A stretch of DNA of 64,000 nucleotides from Diphasiastrum complanatum (taxonomy: Eukaryota > Streptophyta > Lycopodiopsida > Lycopodiales > Lycopodiaceae). Positions 22,763 to 33,939 of this stretch are shown here, piece after piece. The notes beneath the pieces were generated by a model. That model made no database searches and was not told the DNA's origin. It was given only the letters and a program-made list of their open reading frames with translations. The stretch lies in assembly GCA_029204225.1 (NCBI GenBank), contig CM055098.1, positions 50,219,134 through 50,283,133 on the forward strand, given 5' to 3'. The position numbers were made by a program, and so were the translations under genes. How positions within the stretch are numbered: position 1 is the first letter of the stretch; each line of letters opens with the position of its first letter.

Positions 22763-23107
22763 ATGATGCAGCCTGCTACTTTGTGCAGGAACCAAATACA
22801 GTTTCAGAGGCAATGTCTACACCTGATGCTGAACATTGGAAAGCAGCAATGTACAGAATTCGATTCTATGATGGAGAATCAAATGTGGACAGTCACTGAG
22901 CTGTCAAAGGATAGAAATCCGATTCCACGCAAATGGATATTCAAGGCAAAGTATGATCCTGAAGGCAGACTAAATCGATACAAAGCCAGGTTGGTTGCAA
23001 AAGGCTATTCCCAGATTTCAGATCTAGACTATTCCGAGACCTTCAGTCCGGGCTTCCAAGCAGTGGAATTGATCTCTAAGTAGGTGGCTTCTCTGAATTT
23101 GCTGTAC
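22763..23107 (+). pseudogene. Copia RT N-terminal fragment fused to an LTR-leader piece
   Basis: 22763-23050 (plus) encodes the start of a copia RT: EPNTVSEAM, EHWKAAMY, MENQMWTV, RKWIFKAKYDPEGRLNRYKA and LVAKGYSQ...DYSETFSP, with two frame changes. At about 23055 it switches to GTGGAATTGATCTC(T/C)AAGTAGG..., sequence that in the B element (44764-44812) lies in the leader just after the primer site. At 23108 it switches again to a minus-strand RT. Confidence 0.8.
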
Positions 23108-24184
23108 TTATATCTCATGACTTGAATAAGGGCCTTTCAATGGGTAGCCATGTATTGGCTGAGTGAGCTGACAGCAAAAGAGATATCTGGCCTTGTACAG
23201 ACCTTTGCGTACATGAGATATCGATCGATACGGGTATTCTCTCATCTGCTCCTCTTCCTGCTTTGTTTGGGGACATTGGTCCTTTGACAAATGCAGGCCT
23301 GGATCCACTGGTGAGTGAGCTAATTTACAATTCATCAAATTGTATCTATTAAGAACATTATGAAGATACCTTTGTTGAGTGATGTAAATCAGTCGATTTG
23401 CTCTGTCTTTGTGGATTTGAATTCCAAGATAGAAGTGAACTTCGCCTAGATCAGTCATGTCGAATTCTGAGAACAGCATCTGTTTAGAATCCTTGACCAT
23501 ATTGGCATTATTGCTGAAGAGCAACGTATCATCAACATATAAGGTGATGATAATGAAGGATTGCTGCAGTGACTTTGAATAAACGTTGCAATCAACAGTG
23601 CTTGGTTTAAATCCTTGTTCAATGAGGAATGTGTTGATCCTCTGAAACCAAGCTCTGGCAGACTGTTTCAAGCTGTACAATGCTTTATGGAGTTTACAGA
23701 CATGATTCTTCATGCCTTCCAGAACGTATCCTTTGAGCTGGATCATGTAGATATCTTCTTGTATAACTCCATTCAGATAGGCTATTTGTACATCGAGTTG
23801 GTGTACTTCGAGGTCGGCAGCTGCAGCATAAGACAGGAGCATTCGGATCAACTAATGTTTGACGATTGGACTAAAAGTCTCACTATAGTCAACATTTGGA
23901 ACTTGGCTGAATCCTCGTGCTACCAATCTAGCCTTCCTTCGATCAATCGCTCTGTTGGCATTATATTTGATCTTAAAGATCCATTTGCAATCAGTAATAT
24001 TGCAGCCAATAGGAGCTTCGACTAATGACCATGTTTGATTCTTGATCAGAGAGGAATACTCTCTACCCATAGCTTCTCTCCAGAGATCAGAGTCTGGTTG
24101 GCTAAGTGCCTCTTCAATTGTCGTCGGTTCCTGCATTAAAAGACAAACAGACTCAGGAGTATACCTTGTGGGCTGTTTGCGCAC
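23108..24184 (-). pseudogene. Copia reverse transcriptase (family D element), minus strand
   Basis: The best preserved RT here. 24184-23852: REAMGREYSSLIKNQTWSLV and ARLVARGFSQVPNVDYSETF. 23851-23108: QLDVQIAYLNGVIQEDIYM, ALYSLKQSARAWFQ, the catalytic IITLYVDDTLLFSN (near 23545), DLGEVHFYLGIQI and SKDQCPQTKQEEEQM. The two parts are split by a frame change at 23852. RNase H is absent because the element is cut at 23108. Confidence 0.92.
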
Positions 24185-24185
24185 T

Positions 24186-25207
24186 CGGCTTGATCTTCTG
24201 GGAGGATTCTACTGATGAACCACTCCTGAGATATGTTGTTGGATAGTAGCAATATCTTTGTCTGATTTGTTGTCTCAAAGTGGGTCGACGCTAGACATTT
24301 CTGACCCAGAAGCTCAGATTGTCGTGTCAATGGCAGGTGATGAAGGTCCTTCTTGAACAATATCCTTGTCTTTGAGGTCAACAAACTGATCCTCGATAAA
24401 GACTATATTCTGGCTATACAAGATTTGCTGGATATCATAATCGTACAGCTTGTAGGTGTTATCAGACAAAGTATATTCGATCAGGATGGTCTTTAGACGT
24501 TGAGAGTCCAATTTCTTCCTTGTGTCCTTTGGGATCTGCGCGTAGGCAATGCACCCAAACACTCTTAGGTTCTTCAGAGAAGGCTTGGAGCCTGTCCACA
24601 CCTCGTGGGGTGTCTTGTCTGAGAGGGCTTTGGCCGAACATCTGTTCTAGATGTAAGCTGCAGTGGAGACAGCTTCAGCCCAGAACCTCTTAGGCAACGA
24701 TGCATGTGCTAGCATACACTTAGCAGATTTGAGCAAAGTTTGGTTCTTCCTCTCAACTAAGCCATTAGACTGAGGACTGTAAGGAGTGATGAATTGCTGC
24801 TCAATGGCTTGGCTTTGGCAGTACTCCTTGAACTCGACAGAGATATATTCTCCACTGTTATCTGACCTTAGGGCCTTGATTGTCGTTCTAGTCTCCTTTT
24901 CTGCACGCTCCTTGAAGATTCTGAAGTAGTTGAAGGCTTCTGATTTCTTCTTTATGAAGTACACCATCGTTCTTCTCGAGAATTCGTCAATAAAGTTTAT
25001 AAAATACTTGGCTTCCTTCAACGAAGGATTTTTCATCGGGCCACAAATATTTGAATGTACAACATCTAGCAATCCTCTAGCAACATGTTGATGGCTTGAC
25101 TTAAATGGCTTCCTAGTCTGTTTTCCAACTAGACAATCTTGACAGACATGTAGCTCAACTGTTTCGCGAGGATAGTCGAGATCAAGGACAATAGATTGTC
25201 TAGACAT
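24186..25207 (-). pseudogene. Copia integrase (family D element), minus strand
   Basis: HVCQDCLVGKQTRKPFKSSH (25150) carries the zinc-binding C-x2-C; FINFIDEFSRRTMVYFIKKK and ALRSDNSGEYISVEF supply the first catalytic Asp residues; PQSNGLVERKNQT the Glu. A stop lies between 24647 and 24601, then RVFGCIAYAQIPKDTRKKLD and the C-terminal part to 24314 and beyond. Confidence 0.9.
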
Positions 25208-25227
25208 TCGTTGTACAGCAGCATAAT

Positions 25228-25780
25228 TTAAATGACCAAGTCTTTAATGCCAAAGTAAACCTTTATTTGATTGAATTGAGAACCTAGAGCCTGACTAGAG
25301 GCATAAAAGCAATGACTTAATTTATACAAGTATCCATGCCTCTTTTTGAGTGCTAGGATCTTGCCTGTCCTATTAACTACTTTACATTGATCACATTCGA
25401 ATTCTACTCTGTGTCCTAGATTTGTGATTCTACTTACAAAGAGCAGATTTGTGGATAACTTAGGTACATACAAAACTTTGGAGAGTAGTTTAGATTGATC
25501 ATTTGCAAAGCATAATCTTACAGTTCCTTCACCTTTAATAGCTTGTGTGCTATTGTCGCCAAGGTGAACGAATTTCTGGGTACTGTAAGGTGTATAGGAC
25601 TCAAAACAGTCAATCATGCTAGTCATGTGCTGAGTGGCTCTGAAATCCAAGAACCTAGAACTGTCGCCAGATGCTCCTTGATGGTTGGTCATGAAGGCAT
25701 CATGATCCGCTTCTTGAATGGGCTGTGGAACTTTTGCAGCTGCATTTGTCACTTGATTCAACTGCCCTTTGTTGTTGTTC
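25228..25780 (-). pseudogene. Copia protease and pre-integrase (family D), minus strand
   Basis: SRFLDFRATQHMTSMIDCF is the protease site with D-F-R in place of D-S-G, so the catalytic motif is lost. It is followed by KFVHLGDNSTQAIKGEGTV, KLSTNLLFVSRITNLGHR and KRHGYLYKLSH. Same lineage as 7082-8120 and 6767-7081. Confidence 0.88.
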
Positions 25781-26580
25781 TTTGCTTGAAGTATTCGGCA
25801 GTCTTGTATTTCGTGGTTGTTTCATTTGCAGTATCTGTAGAACAGCTTATTGTTTGTCTGCGGATTCGACTGTCCTTGTGCTGAGCTGGTTTTTGGTTTG
25901 GCTTTGATAGCTTCGGGCCTTTCTTCTTCTTCTAATTTGTCATGTCCTTGTTGGTGTACAAGGCATGAGAATCAGTTGAGGAACTTGAGGCTTCGTTCCT
26001 TCGCGTGTCTTCCTGCAACAACATAGTGATGACTCTCGAAAGAGTCAACTCTGGATGAGTCGTGATGATCATCACCTAGCTGTCATAAGAACTTGGCAAG
26101 CTTGTAAGCAGTTGCATCACTGCATCTTGATCGTCTATGACAGATCCAATAGTGGCCATTTGCCTTAGCAGATTCTTGAATTGATTAATGTGAATTTGCA
26201 AAGACTCATCATTCGTCATCTTGAGGGAGTAGAATTTCTTCCTGAGATGTTGCTTGGAAGCTATATCTCGCACTTCATATAGTGTGCTCAAGATGTCCTA
26301 GACTTTTTTCGATGTCTGAGCCTCGGATACATGGCCGATCTGTGTATCTATGATGTTGAGGATGATCAGCGCGAAAGCTTTTCCATCCTTTAGCTTCCAT
26401 CCGGCGATTGTCATGTCGTCCACTTCGGGTTTCCCTTCTGCACCTGTAACAACGTCGTACAATTCTTTTGCCATTAGTATAGTCTTTATCTTAAATTTTC
26501 ACAGATGGCAATTGGCTCCATCAAGCTTGTCCATGAGAGGACTGGCTTTCCCTTGGGAATTCATGTGGAAGAATTAGTCT
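25781..26580 (-). pseudogene. Copia gag (family D), minus strand
   Basis: Zinc knuckle C-x2-C-x4-H-x4-C at 25835-25791 with a stop codon inside (after CRYCK). Capsid-like part RDIASKQHLRKKFYSLKMTN (26270) and QLLTSLPSSYDS (26085). Several stops. The start near 26550 is not clear. Confidence 0.8.
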
Positions 26581-26709
26581 AAGTGATAGGAGAAACTATC
26601 AGTGACTTAAGAACGAAAATCTGATACTGAAAAATATAGAACAAGAAAACAATTACAATATCGGCTAGTAGAGTCTTGTATTGTGGGAGCTAATCAAGCT
26701 ATAAAGATA

Positions 26710-26721
26710 GCTCTGATACCA
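26710..26721 (-). promoter_or_regulatory. Primer-binding site, tRNA-Met
   Basis: On the minus strand TGGTATCAGAGC directly after the LTR end ...CCCAACA; the standard plant copia site. Confidence 0.93.
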
Positions 26722-27378
26722 TGTTGGGAGAGAGAGAGAGAAAGAGGAAGAATAAATGACAAACACGAACGAGAAACGAACTCGAACAGAAAACGAACGA
26801 GAAGCAAACTCGAACAGAAAATATTTGTGCGCAGTGGAATGAGTTAAATGACTCTCTCCCTAAGCATGACAACGCCTATCAGAATGAACAGAACTTTAGT
26901 GATAGAAATCACAGTCATTTTAGATTACGTAGCCAAACATTTAAATGGATGAAACGCTAGATGAATAATTCGCAAACTACAAGACAAATTATCTGTCGCA
27001 AATGATTCGTGAAGAGCTAGATTGTGCTCAACTGATAATTACTCGCAAATTATTCGTGAAAGACAAGACTAAAGGTTGATTGTCTATTACCAGAAAGAGC
27101 AACAAGAAAGATCAGACAGAATGAAGAATAAGCATAGCAATATTGACAGATCTAAAATGCAGAACAAATGAACTGTGTCAAATTAAGTATATCAAGTATA
27201 CAAGTCAATTATGTGGTAGAGCACAAGACTGTAGTGGACGAAACCATGTGCCCTACAAAGCTTATTTCTATTTATAATGAGGAATGAAACCTCTTCTCTT
27301 AGTCTCTTCTTCACTCACTTGATCATCTGATAATCATCATCATCAAATACGTAGATGGTATCCAATATATACATAATA
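26722..27378 (-). mobile_element. 5' LTR of family D element (far edge approximate)
   Basis: Plus-strand view starts TGTTGGGAGAGAGAG and shares GCATGAC(T/A)ACGCCTATCA with the 3281-4221 LTR. On the minus strand a TATAAATAG lies near 27275. The outer edge is set where gypsy sequence takes over (about 27378-27600) and is uncertain. Confidence 0.7.
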
Positions 27379-27841
27379 TTACAGGTGTGCAGATGCGAAA
27401 GTACAAAGTGGATGTGCTGTCTGTAGGAGATTGTGGGTGGCTGCAATCGTTGTCCAATCTGTTAGCGCAACTGCATGGGGTGAGTGGAACGTCAGCCAAT
27501 ATTGAAGTGAACGTTGGTGATGAAGAAAAAGTGCGTCACTCTTACGAATGGCCTTAGGATAAGATTTACAGGGTGCCTTATCTGTTAGGACACCTTTGGC
27601 ATGGATGTTGATATTCGCAACCACGAGGTGAATGTCACACCAGCTCCGAAGAAAGATAACAAGGACAAATCCATCGAAATGACAAAAAGCGGCAAAAAGA
27701 AGGTGTTGGATTCTCTTAAGTATCAAGATGAACTCTGATATAGCGTCATCCTCTACTCAGATGACGGAGAATCAAAATATGACCAGTCGAGCTAAGATCA
27801 ATATGCTGAAGGAGGAATCTTGACGAGCACCAGTTCACGAG
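27379..27841 (+). other. Decayed gypsy region before RT
   Basis: Broken frames with a lysine-rich stretch near 27640-27710. Probably the protease-RT linker of the following element; not assignable in detail. Confidence 0.4.
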
Positions 27842-29059
27842 ATGCCTGAGACTTTCAAGAATTATACCTTGGACGACGTGGTAATTATGTTGCCGCAAGC
27901 CCAGCGAGAACTTGATCAAAGTCAGGCGCCAGCGGAACAAGTATTCGAGGGACCTGCACAAACGCAGCCAATGAACCTTGCCAAGCCAAGTGAAGAAGAA
28001 AAGATAGTGCATGTCGGAGAGCAGTTAACGCCCACACAATTCAAAAGGCTACGATCATTGTTGGTGGAGCACAAGGACTCTTTTGCTTGGAATTACAGTG
28101 ATTTCAAGGGCATCCCACCAACAGTAGTCCAACACACCATACCCTTGGTGGATGGAGCAGTCCCCAAGGTGAGTCATTACTACCTCTGCAACCCGAACTA
28201 TACGGAGTTGATCAAGCATGAATTGTAGAAGCTGTTAGACGCAAATTTCAGCTGTTAGACGCAGATTTCATTTACGAAATCGAGCACACTGAATAGGTAT
28301 CACCGATAGTTATAGTACCCAAGAAGAATGGCAAAATGCAAATCTTTGTGAATTTGAAGGCGCTAAATGCAGTCACCAAAAAAGATCATTTTTCTTTGCC
28401 CTTACAGAAAGTGTCCTTGACTGAGTAGCTGGAGCCGAAGCCTACAGTTTCTTGGATGGCTTCAACGGTTACAACCAAGTGAAGACAGCACCCCAAGACC
28501 ATCATAAGACGACATTTGCCACAGAATGGGGAACCTATGCCTATAAGGTAATGCCATTCGGACTTTGTAATGCCCCAGGCACTTCCAACGAGTCATGCAG
28601 ATGGCATCCAAAGAGTGTTTGTAGAAATTTCTGGAAATTTTCTTGGATGATCTATGTGTGCATGGACCAGACTCTGAACACTTATCCAATCTAGAGAAGG
28701 TGCTACAAAAATGTCGCGAATTCCAGATCTTCTTGAATCCAGAAAAATGTCAATCTTGGGTTACACATGGCTTGATTCTCGGCCATATAGTATCTAGACA
28801 TGGGATCGCCATAGACCTATCAAAAATCAGGATCATTGTTGATCTACCACCACCAGGAATGATCCGCGAGGTCTACATCTTTATGGGTCATGCTAACTAT
28901 TACAGGATTTTCATTCTAGATTTTGCGGAGTTAGCACGGCCAATTTACAAACTCACAGCAGATCCACATTGGAATGAGGAAGCCCTAAAGGCTTCGAAGT
29001 ATGCAATTGGAGCAGTCTTAACCCAGCCAGGAGAACAAAAAAAGGATTTTTTGATCTAA
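27842..29059 (+). pseudogene. Gypsy reverse transcriptase, plus strand
   Basis: Blocks in order: EHKDSFAWNYSDFKGIPP (28070), SPIVIVPKKNGKMQIFVNLK (28300), DGFNGYNQVKTAP (28455), YKVMPFGLCNAPG (28545), catalytic FLDDLCVHG (near 28640), GLILGHIVSRHGI (28770) and MGHANYYRIFI (28880). Stops at 28227, 28293 and 28424 and a frame change near 28590 inactivate it. The first stop follows ELIKHEL and precedes KLLDANF, with TAG where family members have a Gln codon. Confidence 0.9.
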
Positions 29060-29350
29060 TTTGCAAGCCGATAGCTCAGTGATACAGAAATGTCATTTTG
29101 TCTTTTATATGGACCATCAACCCTTGCTCTATCTTGTTAACAAAACTTGCAACACAGGGAGAATCACTCGATGCCTACTTCTGTTGTTAGAGTTTGATTT
29201 TCGGATAGTAGTTTGCAAGGGAAAACAACACTACATGGTAGATCATGTGTCGCGTATCAAAGGGAAGGAGGTGGCAACCCAACCCAATGATGAGCTGCCT
29301 GATGCCATCTTATTTAGACACGGTACCGGAGTGGGCTGCCGACATAGTTG
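29060..29350 (+). pseudogene. Gypsy RNase H fragment
   Basis: HFVFYMDHQPLLYLVNK, GRITRCLLLLLEFDFRIVVC and GKQHYMVDHVSRI correspond to the second half of a gypsy RNase H. The first half is shortened: RT passes into it with only a few residues of the usual D-A-S region. Confidence 0.85.
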
Positions 29351-30577
29351 AATATCTAATGAGGGGCCAACTAGACAAATCACTACCAAGGGCGGATCAG
29401 CGAAAATTGATCTTGAAAGCTAGACCTTATCAGCTGATTGCTAGCCAATTGTACCGAAGAGGACCAGATGGGATTCTTCGGTGGTGTATTCTTCCTCATG
29501 AGGCCACCCAGATCATTTTGCTTTTACATGAAGGCATGGGTGGAGGCCATTTTGCATCTGACATTACAGTTCACAAGATCCTGCAATCAGGATGCTGGTG
29601 GCCAAGGATTCATAAGGACACGGAGGAATACCTGAGGAAGTGTGATGTGTGCCAAAGGTTGAAGGAGACCAACGAGATTGAATTATGACCTTCTGCACCC
29701 GGTCTTAGCCCAAGCACCATTTGAAAAGTGGGGATTGGATTACATTGGTCCAATTCACCTTGCAGCAAGAAGTACCTAGGCTCAATACATAATCATGGCC
29801 ACCGACTACCTCACCAAGTGGGTTGAAGCCAAGGCAGTAAGAGTAGTTGTTGTTAGGACCACTGCCAAGTTTCTCTATGAAAATATCATTGTGCGTTTTG
29901 GGTGTCCGGTGGAGATAGTCAGCGATCGCGGGAGTCATTTCATCAATGAGACCATCAAGGTCCTGTTGGAGGAATTCTTCGTGATCCATAGAACCAATAC
30001 GCCTTATTATCCTCTTGATAATGGGCAAGCAGACTCATCCAATAAGATCCTATGTAGCGTACTCACGAAAACAATTGAAGCTGGCAGATCGGATTGGGAA
30101 CACAAGTTGCATGCCGCTCTGTGGGCATTCAGGATAGCATATAAGCCGCTGATCAAACCCAATTCCAATTGGTATATATGGTCAGGATGTTGTAATGCCA
30201 GTAGAGTTTCTAGTCCCTTCTTTAAGGATTGCCACAATGCAATGCCTTGATGAATCCAAATCTCTACAATTATGCCACAAAGCTCTGCATAAACTCTGTG
30301 AAATATGCTTACTAGTTATGCATGCACTGGCAGTTGAAAAGAAAAGATGCAAAGCATGGCACGATCGCAGGTTAAAAAGAAATATCTTTGTTCCGAAGAT
30401 CTAGTCCTGATGTATAAAACCAAGGTGATCAAGGGAAAATTAAAATTTACAAATGACGGTCCTTATCGGATCAAAGAAATTCTTAATCATGGAGCCGTGA
30501 ATTTGGAGAAGCTAGATGGGACACCTTTCGACACACCCATCAACGGTAGCCAATTGCACAAGTACTGGCCATCGTAG
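29351..30577 (+). pseudogene. Gypsy integrase, plus strand
   Basis: Zinc domain HEATQIILLLHEGMGGGHFA... ending CDVCQRLKE (29480-29665; H-x-H-C-x2-C type). Core: DYLTKWVEAKAV (29800), FGCPVEIVSDRGSHFINET (29905), NTPYYPLDNGQADSSNKIL (30000), where the catalytic Glu position before the last Asn-Lys is not conserved. C-terminal KVIKGKLKFTNDGPYRIKEI to LHKYWPS (30575). Three frames are needed. No chromodomain. Confidence 0.88.
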
Positions 30578-30604
30578 TGAGACAGATCCAGATTGGTGGT
30601 GGCA

Positions 30605-31732
30605 TGTTATGAAAAGTTTATCTGCTCGGCCATCACAACCAGATCCAGGAAGATCAAGCCAGATCAAGCTAGATCCATCAAGATTCAACCAGATCTGGCT
30701 AGATCAGAGAAGATCTAGCAAGATCCAAGAGAGATCCTGATCCACATAGGATCAAGAGAAAAACAGATCATCAGATTATACCAATAAGGCCCCAATTTGC
30801 AGATCAGAGACCTCAATCTTAGAAACCATGGCAAAATAAGGGCAAAATTCACCAAAACTGATGGATCTGCTACCAAATGTCTATCAAAACTTCCAGAGAG
30901 TTACCAACAGTCAGATCTAACATGGATAAAGCAGATTATCAGTTTGCAAAAGTTAAAAATCAGGGAATCTCAAGATCTTGCCAAAAAACACCCTAAAAGA
31001 GCACTTTTTTTAGATAGCTCTTGAAACTTGGACAGTCTCTAGATCTAACCCAGATGAATCTATGAAAATCTTTGCGAGAGTTACTGATGGAAAAAACATC
31101 ATTTTCTAGTATATGCGAGGGTTCCAAGAAGCATAATATTCAGAACCTTCGCAGAGCATCAAGATCATCAAACCAACCTTCGCAAGGGGTATAAATAGTA
31201 TCAGAGCAGTGAAATTAGCCTGTCTACATAGTTTGATCTTGAAAATACAGCCATAGGAGCAAGTTGTGAGAGCATTCACTTCTCGCGAGGATTGAACCCT
31301 CGCAGACTGTCTGAACCCTTGCAGAACCTTCGCAGGGCAGCCAAATCACCTCCTAAACTCTCATAGATTTCTCTACGGTCTTAGAATCTTGTGAAGAAGG
31401 TCTCTGCCAAAATTTGGGCAGAACTAAACAAGGGAAAGTGGACTTCACCTAGTACACACTCTTAATTTTGCTATATAAGAGCTGAATTCGAGTCATTTGT
31501 CACCTTTCCTAGCGAAGCTCTGCTCAAATTTTGACCAAATTTTCCAAGTTCTCCGAATGCTACCAAACTTTATACAAGCCATCATCTACATACTCTGAAT
31601 CCATATCTGCGCTCTGAACTGCTGTTACCACCATCCAATTCTCATTTTCCACTATTTTTCTTGTTTCCATTACTTTTTACCTGTTCCACCATTTTTCTTA
31701 CTTTTTAACCAACTGTAACTATCATTACTAAC
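30605..31732 (+). mobile_element. Gypsy 3' LTR region (right edge uncertain)
   Basis: After a purine tract (GGTGGTGGCA) comes TGTTATG at 30605. A TATA box (CTATATAAGAG) lies at 31471-31481. Between 31129 and 31340 there are at least five AACCTTCGC or (G)CGAGG-type motifs. The LTR end was not located; it lies before 31733. Confidence 0.5.
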
Positions 31733-32041
31733 ATGGCCTCCTCACCTTCTGACGACTCTCGGATCAAGCAGGTGATCCAGCGTAAGATACTTTCAACCAC
31801 CCAGATTTGGCCCTTGCCTTTTGAAGACCTGATTAAACCATGGCTCTAGATTGTTGGCCCCCTTCTTGAAGCAATGGGGTTCTACCCGGTGCTTTTCAAT
31901 TCTGACATCAACATGGGCCTCGCCCTTTGTGCTTACGCCACCTAGGATGCGGAGAAGAAGCATTTCCACTTCCTCTACTAGGTACGGATTAATGCGGAGT
32001 CGATGGTCACTGTCGACATTATGTCCGGTGACCATCTCTCA
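31733..32041 (+). pseudogene. Decayed ORF with three TAG stops, family unknown
   Basis: ATG at 31733 (MASSPSDDSRIKQVIQRK) opens one continuous frame of about 100 codons: WPLPFEDLIKPWL-stop-IVGPLLEAMGFYPVLFNSD, then LALCAYAT-stop-DAEKKHFHFLY-stop-VRINAESM and VDIMSGDH. The reading frame is never lost; the only lesions are three TAG codons (31845, 31942 and 31979 regions), each one C-to-T step from CAG. Composition and the conserved-looking hydrophobic/aromatic blocks suggest a real protein in the recent past. I do not recognise the family; it may be a gag-like N-terminal region of a gypsy element. Confidence 0.5.
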
Positions 32042-32455
32042 TCGTCAAGCAAAAACCCTAATAACCTTTCGTACCTCACTTCTCCTCATGCTTTGCAAAA
32101 TTTGATTTCTAAGCATAAGAACTCTAGAAGTGTTGCTAGACTCATAGATTGATTTTAAAGACTCCCAAGCCTCTTTAGCATTAGTACAAGCTGATACTTC
32201 TCTCAACAAATCATTGCTCACATTCATCTTCACACAATGAAGTGCAAGCCTAGATCTCTTCTTGTATCTAGCTAACTCCTGTGCACCTAGAGGTTCATCT
32301 TCATCTTCAATCAAGAACTCATAAAGGTCTTGGAGCACCAAGAGTGACTCCATTCTAACCTTCCAAATAGCATAATTTGTAGAATTCAAGCTCTCACTAG
32401 CTTCTAGAAGGTATGCTCCAGTAGATCCCATCTTACTAGTGACTTCTACAAACAA
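32042..32455 (-). pseudogene. Copia gag N-terminal half (family C), minus strand
   Basis: LNSTNYAIWKVRMESLLVLQ, RYKKRSRLALHCVKMNVSND and EAWESLKSIYESSNTSRVL: the same gag lineage as 20856-20476. It is cut at about 32042, where the plus-strand decayed ORF ends. The start codon is near 32430 (MGSTGAYLLEASESL). Confidence 0.85.
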
Positions 32456-33201
32456 GAAATAGATTTGATTGACTTGAAACTCACAAAGGTCTCACACTTG
32501 CAGTGTTTCACTCAAATTTGATTTCTAATCCAACAAATGGACTTATAATCACAGTTCTATCACTCCCTCACAAAGCTGGAATGAAGATAAGATGAAGTTA
32601 AAACTACTTTCAAACAATTCTTGCCAAGAAATGGATTTGATTGTCTCTAGAAACTCACTAAGGTCTCTCTCTTGTAGTTTTTCACTCAAATTAGATTTCT
32701 AATCCAACAAATGGACTTATTATCTCAGTTCTAGCACTCCCTCACAAAGTTGGAATGAAGATAAGATGATGTGAAATCTACTTACAATCAAATCTTGCCA
32801 ATTTTGCTATTTTTGGACAAAAAAATGACTTAATCTCTTTCTTCCTTCTTGGTGTACTTTCAAGACCTGTTTTTAACCTTAATAGGACTTGAACTCAGCC
32901 TAGATTAATTAGATTCCATGAAATAAATTCAAATCTAATCAATGGCAAATGATCTTGGTAGATTATCCTAGGATCTCCACTAAAAATTACACCAACAGCT
33001 CACAAATTGAATTTTTTTGGATCAAATGAATACCATGCATTAAATGCAGGTTCAGAGGTGCCCACACATGTGGATAGTACGGATTTGGACCCCTACCAAG
33101 TTTGGGATCAAATCTCCTCACCAAAATCAAGATTCGAGTTTAGCACCAAAACTTGCTAAAAATGGATTTGCATTAGATCAATGGCTTATGCTCTTGTACT
33201 T
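32456..33201 (-). other. Leader of family C element with tandem duplication
   Basis: Two copies of about 178 bp, 32456-32633 and 32634-32808, share blocks such as CAAATGGACTTAT and CACTCCCTCACAAAG. The rest is AT-rich leader up to the primer site. No coding sequence. Confidence 0.75.
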
Positions 33202-33214
33202 GGCTCTGATACCA
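33202..33214 (-). promoter_or_regulatory. Primer-binding site, tRNA-Met
   Basis: Minus strand TGGTATCAGAGCC immediately follows the LTR end ...CTTTCACA, the standard plant copia site. It fixes the orientation of this element. Confidence 0.95.
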
Positions 33215-33939
33215 TGTGAAAGTACTGTATTTTAGGACCATACATGGATCTACAAAATATCCACAAGAGTGATTGGATGCTTGCTTAACAATCTATCAAA
33301 AAACTAGACACAAAAAAGTTGATCTAGATTGGCAGTTTGAAAACAACAAGCATTAACAATCAAAAGCATTGATCAACATTGAAATCCGAGCCCACACGTG
33401 TGTAATACAAGCTGTAGTACGGCCTTCAACCTGAGAAACAAGTAGAAATTGATTTGGTTTCATTTGGATCACAAAAACTCAATGTACATAGTGAACTAGC
33501 TTGAGATTGCCAATGAGCTCCAAAAATTTTCTATCTTCTCACTATGGAGAGATGGAATACATAGCAAATTCGACTTCCTTCTTGAAGTTAGGTGGATTTC
33601 CAGCATGTAATAAAGAAGTTAACTCACTCTCCTTGACCTAAAATGAAACCCTAGTCTATTTCCTAGAGTTATGCTTGGTAGGTAGCTAGTTGGCCAAATT
33701 TTCACCTTAAACTTAGGTGTAGGTCCTATAAAGTAGGGATGACCACCAAATAGACATGACCAACTCTCTTGACTTGACCTAACCTACATTAGGATGGGTT
33801 TCCCTTGTGGCATCTAGTATGGGTTTCCCATGTGGCATCATGGCCTCACATGTGTGGGACCCACTTGTGTACACAATTTACACTATTCTACATGGTTTTT
33901 GATCAAGCTAAATTTGCCAATTTTTGGCAATTCTTCACA
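33215..33939 (-). mobile_element. 5' LTR of copia family C (copy C2)
   Basis: Minus strand TGTGAAGAATTGCC...GTACTTTCACA, nearly identical to 18084-18784 but inverted. It carries a 24-bp internal duplication around 33797-33840 (GGGTTTCCC(T/A)TGTGGCATC twice). Confidence 0.9.
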
